A stretch of DNA of 64,000 nt, taken from contig CALYLW010000059.1 of assembly GCA_944989445.1 (NCBI GenBank), forward strand, positions 496,001 to 560,000. The letters are read 5' to 3'. A model generated the notes under the pieces. It searched no databases, was not told where the DNA came from, and saw nothing but the letters and a program-made list of their open reading frames with translations. Position numbers and translations under genes: made by a program. Shown here one piece after another: positions 57,089 through 64,000 of the stretch; the first letter of the stretch is position 1; each line of letters starts with the position of its first letter. This DNA is from Ampullaceana balthica. Its lineage: Eukaryota > Mollusca > Gastropoda > Lymnaeidae.

Positions 57089-58796
57089 AGGGGCAGTCCA
57101 TAAATGACGTCAGGCACCTAGAGGGGGGTCACACTTTTGTGACGATGTGTGACGAGGGGGGAGGGAGGGGGGTTGAAGAAATGTGACGTCACATCAAAAG
57201 GGTAACTTTAAATAAAACGTCCACCGAAATATTTGGTCGCTTACAATTTATTTAATGACTTTTTATTATTATTTTAAATCAGTGCTTCTCAATGTGCCGG
57301 TCGGTAGGCCATCAGACACTGGTTGGCGTAAGCTATCAAGACACGAAAATTAAATCTAATTATAATCCTTAAGTTTTAGAACCCCTAAGATAAAGATTGT
57401 TACCCTGCTTCGTTTGATGTTGAGATCAAAGCATTTGTGATGTAACCGCAGCTCCGGTTGGTTCTATCACGTCAGCCACTTTGTTTTTGCCCGTTAACCC
57501 AAAATATACAAGTTTATGAGTGCGTTACGCTCCCCCAACCCCCAGACTTTAGGTCCAGCTCACATGACTCGGGGATTTGGGGGAGCGTAGTTAGCCCGCC
57601 CCCCCCTCCCCCAAAAATGATCTGGTGAGTTTTACAAGCATGACAAGTGTCTAAAAATGATCTGAATAGGATTATGTGTAGATATTTTAAGTCAAAACGA
57701 AACGGAATATCATTTTTCTTTAAAGTGGGGGGGGGGAGGGAATCTATTTGATAGAATTATAAACGTTTTAAGTTTGATATAATTGTTCGATTGGTTTGTG
57801 GTCAAACGCCCCTGGCCATTCTAGATATAATGATAAATGAGCCCATTTAAAATTAGTCAACTATTCATTAACTTTTTTGAATGCATCAAATTCTTGACAT
57901 TGCAATTCGAGAGGAGCATGCACAAAACAACTTTTCTTCTTAGATCAGTTTTTAAGGCAGTAGTTTTAAATATCACAGTAAGGATACGTCATACAGCCAA
58001 GTCATGAGGATTAAGATTAGGCCTATTGTCACTAGTGTCAATATAAATGAAAGTAGGGTGGATTTAGGTATCTTCGTATAGTACGTAGGTAAGAAATCTA
58101 CATAGTCGTCAAATTTTTTTTAAAATGCATTTTCTGGAAGGAACCGGTTCAATAATGGGCATATGTTCCAAGCGTACAAGTACACATGACGTATTTTAAT
58201 ATATCTAGTGGATTTTAGTGGATGTTAAATGTCCCAAATGAGTCTGCATTACCCCCAAGAATTCCTTTTTGACCCCAGAGGAGGTAATTTACCCCTGTTC
58301 GCCGACATCTTTCTTGCGGAATGCCCGTCAGTCCATTGAGGGATTTAAAAAAAAATACATTTTAAAAATATTATTTTTTTTTAAAAAATTTCTAAACAAA
58401 GACGATAACCATGATGATTAATAGTCAATGTTTAATTTGTATGCTTTAAAATAAAATGTAATCTAAGGATGTTAACACAGTTCTTTTTCTGAAGGCCGGT
58501 TAAACGTTTTAAAAAACGCGGGTTACAATATTACAATGTAGACCTTCACTAAATAAATAATAAATGCTTAAATGACAACAAAAGTTATTTGAAACATACT
58601 TATGTTCATATAGAAAATAAGTTGTTTTTTTTTGGGGGGGGGGTTTGGTGTTGTTGTTTTTTTTTGGGGGGGGGGTCAAAGCTTTGTGACGTATTTTTAG
58701 AGGGGGGGTCTAACTTTTTGTGACGACGCGTGATGAAGGGGGGAGGGGGTCAAAAATCGGCAAAAATCGCGTGACGTCATTTATGGACGGCCCCTA
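57089..58796. mobile_element. TIR DNA transposon remnant, GGGGCCGTCCATAA family
   Basis: Ends aggggcagtccataaatgac and gtcatttatggacggcccct are inverted. Subterminal G-runs with tgtgacga on both sides. The 1.7-kb interior has no intact frame. The same end sequence as the MITE at 43,295. Confidence 0.75.
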
Positions 58797-58867
58797 AGTG
58801 TTTCCATATACATTCTAATTATTTACAGTCTCCTATGTCTTTATACCCCCTCCTTATGTATAACTTC

Positions 58868-59062
58868 ACTACTTCCCTAAACCCCAATTCTTCCCTAAAC
58901 CCCAATTCTTCCCTATACCCCAATTCTTCCCTATACCCCAATTCTTCCCTAAACCCCAATTCTTCCCTATACCCCAATTCTTCCCTAAACCCCAATTCTT
59001 CCCTATGCCCAAATTCTTCCCTAAACCCCAATTCTTCCCTATACCGCACTCCATCCCTATAC
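58868..59062. repeat. 18-bp minisatellite
   Basis: About ten copies around ccccaattcttcccta, alternating aaacccc and ataccc forms. It resembles a telomere-like C-rich repeat but the unit is 18 bp. Confidence 0.93.
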
Positions 59063-59549
59063 CCCACTCCGTCTCCATATCACAATTCATTTTTTATACC
59101 TCACTCCTCTTCAATACATCTCCCTACCATTATATTCACCACACATTTCGCGATATTATCAAATTTAAAGCAATAAACAGCAACCTAATGTTACGCACTT
59201 GCTAACTTCCTGATTAGCAGGACCATGTAGGAATATGCTAGGAAGCTGATCTCCAATTTTTTCAGCTTCAGCTACCATCACATTTTCCCTTGTCTAAATA
59301 GGCGTTCAGAAAAAATTTAATGCATTTTATTTATGAGGTGGGTCAAAAACTCCAATATTACTACTAAGACTAGAAACACCATGCAACATTCAAGAGGTGT
59401 TAAGTGAGGGCACTTATAATAGCAAAACTTTTCCTGTGCGATACACTTAAGGGTAATTTGCGCCATTGAATGATGAATTCTGAAAGGAAGTTAAAAATTG
59501 AGTCTCTTATAAGTAAAACATGCACTATGACATATTCTGCTTATAACGG

Positions 59550-59772
59550 GGGGTCGAGTGGTATGCGGCGCTCCTGGCATACAGAGAGTCATGGGTTCGA
59601 GGCAGGGTTTCTTTCCCGCGTCATAAGGGTGTCCTTGAGTCCACCCAGTACTCCAAAATGCCAAAAATTAGAAGGGGTTAAATGAAAGCGGCTTGGCACT
59701 GTGCCACGCAATCGCCTCTGATGTCATGGCCTGTGGACACAGCTTCACTTGCCCAACTTGTACACTCTGAAC
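59550..59772 (+). mobile_element. tRNA-derived SINE
   Basis: Box A ggtcgagtggtatgcgg, box B gggttcgaggc, then gtccttgagtccaccca and tcatggcctgtggacaca, matching the minus-strand SINE at 10,990-11,288. Confidence 0.75.
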
Positions 59773-59776
59773 AATA

Positions 59777-60066
59777 TCAACATACATAATTTGCAATATA
59801 TCTCACGTCTGTCTGTCCCGTCTGTCTGTCCGTGACGCTACTAATTTTAGAAAGCAGCGCACCAAATCACTGCACCAAAAATAACTCTTTTGGAACCTTC
59901 TAAATAAAATTGTACAATATGAAAATAAATGAATAAAATAAAAATAAAAATAAATAAAAGTTCTGTATTACATTACTTTTTATTCTGATTTTTAAAAAAA
60001 AATAGATTTCAACGGAAATGTATTTATTTTGAAAACTTCCGTCATTTTTGACGGGTAATACACTAG
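59777..60066 (+). mobile_element. Non-autonomous Helitron (family B)
   Basis: Starts TCAACATACATAATTTGC after A (59,776) and ends with hairpin CCGTCATTTTTGACGG, then GTAATACACTAG and host T (60,067). Same family as 48,696-48,979 in the opposite orientation. Confidence 0.88.
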
Positions 60067-60465
60067 TATGTAATAAAAAATGTAGCACGCAATAACCTTC
60101 CGCATAGAAAATACAAAATTGTATCACTACATTATCCAGTATGACACAAATAAATAACCATCCACCCTATCTAACCCCTGTACATGGGCGTCGCTAGGAA
60201 TTTTTCCAGGGGGGGGCAAAAAAAACCACTTTTTTATTTTAACTTACAATGCCATACAGGTACAATTTTCAATTAAATTCAAGTTCAGTATAAAATAAGG
60301 GTCGAAAAAAGCCTTAGAAATTAATAAGACTTACAAATTAGTGCTGTAATTGCTAAAATACAACATTTATTAATGCATTTAATAAATTAAAAACTTAAGT
60401 TCTCACGAGAAAATTGAATTTTGCTGTGAAATAATATACGTGTACAAACTGCAGGATTACCAAGG

Positions 60466-62714
60466 ATGGATATCAGAAATTTTTTTACAGGCTACAAAAA
60501 AAGTCGAAAAGTAGACCTATCGCGGGATTCCGAAATGCCGTTGTTAGAAGATTTTGGGGCGTCTGCAGCATCTGACTTATCATTGGCATTGAGGACAACA
60601 GTACACGTTCAACAGCCAGACACAACTGAAACAACTGTTCCTAATTTGATTGTCGCTGACACTTATTCATTTCCTAAATTGGATATTGGAAGGTATGTCT
60701 GGAAATACGACCTTTCAAATAAGTTGAAATTGCAGCTGATTCGTGATTGTTGGACCCTTGATAAAAATTTTGATTTTAGAGCTGACAGTTAGGCAAACAG
60801 AGTTTTTAGTTTTTAGATATTGTTAAGTCTCTATGTTTAGGTGGATTGTACCTTGCTCTCCGCTACACACAACATACACAAGAGATGACACAAGTCTGTG
60901 TAACGATGCAATGTTTATTCTACTATAACAACTGTACAACTGGCTGTCTTGCCTTGACATAAAATACATCTATATATAACGGCTGTATGCTCAAGCATGC
61001 CCTCGGTCCGACCCGACCGCTTCTGGGCGACGTTAAACTCAACTCCGTTTTACTGCAACCCTGCAGCTCCCCGGTCTATCCTGACCGGTCTGACCGCACA
61101 ACACTGTGCGAACTCCACAGCTTTCTGCCACCCCTGCCCTCGTCTCGACTACTCTCTTATAAACCCCCCCAACTGGTCTCAACTGACCCTGGCGTGTCCT
61201 CTGGTCATGTCCTTGACATATCCCGTGTGACCAGAAGCTCACTCAGACATCACTAGACATTATTCCCGTGATAGGAGTTCATACCCGTAAACAACGCCTT
61301 GACCCGACTCCAACACTGGCTCACAACAATCTCACAACAATCATTCGCAACAATCATTCGCAGTGATTCTCATACCCTGACAGATATGCATGGTTATCAG
61401 ACTATTCACCGTGGCTTGTATAGTCGCAAATGTTAATAGGTGCCTTTTGCAAATATTGCGTGTTGTTTCTGCAAAAGGTAATTCTATGAGTTCAGTGGGT
61501 ATTTGTCATCAAACCATGTACAAAATAAAAAGATTTCAACGAAGATGCACGTAGCAACCTGCAAAGCACATTATGGCACAAAGGCTCTCATGAAGATGCA
61601 AGCAATTTTTTTGCTTTATTGGAAGCCAAAGCAGTTTCTATAGATGAGCAGTTGGACTTATCATTTAGAAGACAAATTCAAGAAAATCGCAACCAACTGA
61701 TGGACAAATAGTAAAATTTACAATCAAATATATTTGTATTTTTACTCACCTATTCAGTGTCAGGCTTAGCTACAATAAACAATAATAATAACACCACAAA
61801 AGGGAATTTAATAGCCTTTACGCGAAATGGTACCAATAACGGTTGTTTGTTGACAAGAAACAATATAATAACGTCACAAGAAATAATTTTACAATTTTAC
61901 CACTTTTTTAAGGGTGAAAAAATTGACGAAAGCTTAAAATTCAAACAAAATTAATTTTTTTGTTAAAAAATGTTAACAATTTGTCTGGGGCCGTTTTGAC
62001 CGGGGCCGTTATGTCGGGGCCATTTTATCTGGGGTCGTTTGACGGGTAACCGCTGAGTGTATCTCGGCAACTACACAAAACACTTAAATCGAAATTTGTG
62101 GGTCTCTCTTGCATGAAGACATTGTTCGTGAGGCAAATAATTCAGTTGCACTTTCTATACTTGCCGACGAGACAAATGACATTTCGGGAGGCATTGAGCA
62201 GATGTCACTTGGTGTTATATTTGTAAAATTAAGAACAAAATGGGAAAATGATGGTCACAGAAGAATTCCTGGGATATATTACAATTGTCAATAGAACAGC
62301 TGAAGGTTTAGCCAACACCATCATTACTAATTCATTAGAATTTTGATTAAATATGACAATACTTGTTGGTCAAGGATACTACGAATGTTCTACAATGGCA
62401 GGTAAAGAAGGAGGAGTCCAAGCAATAATTCGAAAAAAATACCCAAAGCAGCATTTTTACATTGCAGTTCACATAAACTAAATCTTTTTGTGAACGATTT
62501 AAATAATGTGAATGTTGTACGAAACACAATAGAAACAATTAAGTCAATTAAAGTGTTTTTCCGAGAAAGTAATCAGCAAAGAAAACTTATTCTAAATGTT
62601 CCTTTTCTATGTGAAACTAGATGGACACATAAATATAAAAGCTTGCGGATTTTTGCTGAAAATGTTACAGAAATTGTTAAACAACTGGAATATTTAGAAC
62701 AATCAGTAATGTAG
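60466..62714 (+). pseudogene. Broken hAT transposase (DUF4371/ZMYM1-like)
   Basis: Begins MDIRNFFTGYKKSRKV. Recognisable pieces: AWLSDYSPWLVYS and FCKYCVLF after the LTR insertion (61,388-61,480), SILADETNDISGGIEQMSLG (62,155-62,215; the catalytic Asp-containing LADET block), HKLNLFVNDL (62,470-62,500) and FLCETRWTHKYKS (62,600-62,640). These are blocks of the ZMYM1-like hAT family in the right order. Stops, frameshifts and the LTR show it is dead. Confidence 0.85.
60821..61382 (-). mobile_element. Solo LTR inside the hAT transposase
   Basis: TGTTAAGTCT ... CCCTGACA, flanked by identical gatat (60,816-60,820 and 61,383-61,387). On the minus strand it has TGTCAGGG start, a TATAAGAGAG promoter-like box and AATAAA, in LTR order. 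GC-richer than its surroundings. The transposase frame resumes right after it. Confidence 0.85.
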
Positions 62715-62909
62715 TCAGTTATACGTGCAGATATAATTCTTTTTTATGTTTGATAAATGTAAACTGTCTTCTATGTAATAAACTTTCAGGAAATTTAGTT
62801 CAGTTTTATTGTAACAACTTTATGACATTTTTATGAATTTTTTTTTCTCAAATGTAGGGGGGGGCAAATGCCCCCCCTTGCCCCCCTTCCCTACGCCCAT
62901 GCCCCTGTA

Positions 62910-63174
62910 CACAACTGAAGAGCAATTTTATCACTTATTATTTCTTGGAATTATTTTTGCAATCTTAATGAAAATAGAAGATATGCTGGATGGTAATTAA
63001 GGACGCTGGCGACCCAATATCATCTTTATGTAAGTGTAAAAATTAAGTCATAATTTCTCAAGTTTTTTTAAGTCCATGTTTGAATTTCACTTCCTAATTC
63101 AAAATAGATTTTTGTTTAAAATTAATTTTTTATTTTTAATCTTTTTGAAGGGTATAAACAACTTGGAATAAACC
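62910..63174. other. AT-rich spacer between hAT element and partial gene
   Basis: No repeat or gene recognised. It may hold the promoter or UTR of the gene that starts at 63,175. Confidence 0.4.
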
Positions 63175-63252
63175 ATGAAAAAAGACATCTTATTTACGAT
63201 GCTTTGTTACTTTGGTTTTTGCTACAATTTACTTATCACTTCCGGATCTGGG
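63175..63252 (+). CDS. First exon of a partial gene: signal-peptide start
   Basis: 26 codons, MKKDILFTMLCYFGFCYNLL and on to SGSG, then donor GGG|GTAAAT. A Lys-rich n-region and hydrophobic core make a signal peptide. The sequence ctttttgaag|GGTATA just upstream could be an acceptor of a 5' UTR exon or the region could hold the promoter (gtataaac at 63,152). The family is unknown because the gene leaves the window. Confidence 0.45.
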
Positions 63253-63932
63253 GTAAATATTAAACTCGTTCATCTAATTTTATTTGTTACATTCGATAGT
63301 ATATTATGTAGTTTTACCAGACATTCCGGTTTGACAGTACTTCTGACTGTTTGAAATAAGTAAATATTCTTAAACGCTAGTAAGAAAAATATAAGAAGAG
63401 TACTTTCTGGACTTATCACTAGAGTTGTTTTCATCTCACATACGACATTTTCCCATGAATATCAACTACTCAGCTCCTCCCTACCATTTCCGATCCCCTT
63501 CCACCCCCACTCCTTGATTTTATAATTTCTTGCACTCAATTCGTTGAATATTAATTTCCAATTTCATTAATTAATGGGATGATGCTAGCACGACACACTG
63601 TTCTTGTCATGATCCTTCTCAGCTAGTACTTTGAAAAAGATGTTGGACTATTCGGTCATCAAACTATACACTGAGAGCACCGCCACTGTTTATCTTTTAA
63701 TGTTGGTGTCTCCTCTGTCCCAACAGATCATAAAGAGTCGGCATCTAATAAAACCTTGTCATTTCCAAATGAATAATTTAACCAAAGTGTTGTGAAGTTT
63801 AAGTGCAAAGCTCTATAAAACTTTGATCGCTTAAATGAATTTATTTCACACTTTTGCTTTATTATCTAGATTTCAAATTAAACCAAAAAGATTTTTTAAA
63901 AATTATTTTCTTTGTTTTTTTTTCTATATTAG

Positions 63933-64000
63933 ATTCAGACGTCCAAGAATTCAATCAGTTCAACCTTACTTTGGAACTATGTTTGGTGGCACTTTACTAG
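63933..64000 (+). CDS. Second exon of the partial gene (runs off the window)
   Basis: Acceptor tttttctatattag|ATTCAG with a long pyrimidine tract. In phase with the previous exon it reads IQTSKNSISSTLLWNYVWWH and stays open to the end. Secreted or membrane protein start; function cannot be assigned. Confidence 0.4.
   Translation, partial: MQTSKNSISSTLLWNYVWWHFT

Larger units (their letters stand above)
60183..62901 (+). mobile_element. hAT transposon (ZMYM/TTF-type) with 8-bp target duplication
   Basis: Inverted ends catgggcgtcgctagg and ccctacgcccatg, flanked by identical cccctgta (60,175-60,182 and 62,902-62,909). Encodes a broken hAT transposase and is interrupted by a solo LTR. Confidence 0.88.

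Noticed and set aside
57281..57330. Third hAT MITE (cagtgcttctcaatg)
   Set aside because: Only one end is recognisable and no matching right end or duplication was found.
58868..59062. Interstitial telomere
   Set aside because: The ccctaaaccc-like pieces arise from an 18-bp unit, not a 6- or 7-bp telomere repeat.
58819..59205. Open frames with SSLNPN or GKNWGL repeats
   Set aside because: 18-bp minisatellite, no gene context.
60987..61256. Plus- and minus-strand frames near 61,000
   Set aside because: They lie in the GC-rich solo LTR and carry no domain.

Overview
The window looks like animal nuclear DNA: AT-rich, with spliced genes, very long introns, and many Helitrons, hAT elements, tRNA-derived SINEs, Penelope-like and other retroelement fragments. 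No bacterial-style operon or viral genome is visible. The repeat mix together with a MET-family receptor suggests a lophotrochozoan, probably a mollusc. That is inference; nothing here fixes the species.

The dominant gene lies on the minus strand from about 52,228 (ATG) down to 5,125 (stop). I reconstructed 19 coding exons from GT/AG junctions and continuous phase. They join to 4,530 bases, or 1,509 residues plus stop. The domain order is signal peptide, Sema, PSI, four IPT/TIG repeats, a Ser/Thr/Pro-rich stalk, one transmembrane helix and a tyrosine kinase, with a tail carrying Tyr-X-Asn docking motifs. This is the architecture of the MET/RON (hepatocyte growth factor receptor) family. A furin-type site sits in the Sema domain. 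The catalytic-loop and DFG exons are separated by an 11.35-kb intron, most of which is a single 10.3-kb array of a 25-bp monomer. The TM-coding part of exon 12 has a second, still-open, diverged copy in the next intron.

Layout: 1-2,760 a broken Penelope-like retroelement (minus) with a hammerhead-ribozyme-like motif in its 3' tail; 2,876-3,400 a small secreted-type ORF next to a 34-bp tandem repeat; 3,711-3,877 a hAT MITE; 5,125-52,228 the receptor gene, with introns full of Helitrons, MITEs, SINEs, a decayed hAT, a LINE fragment, minisatellites and the giant satellite; 52,229-57,088 upstream AT-rich DNA with a possible 5' non-coding exon; 57,089-60,066 TIR element, minisatellite, SINE and Helitron; 60,183-62,901 a hAT transposon with an exact 8-bp target duplication, broken by a solo LTR that has its own 5-bp duplication; 63,175 to the end, the first exons of a plus-strand gene with a signal-peptide-like start that runs out of the window.

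The host genes do not form an operon or pathway cluster. The clearest new biology is the receptor itself (processing site, docking tail, juxtamembrane, duplicated TM exon), the catalytic-core intron satellite, and the very readable nested mobile-element history.
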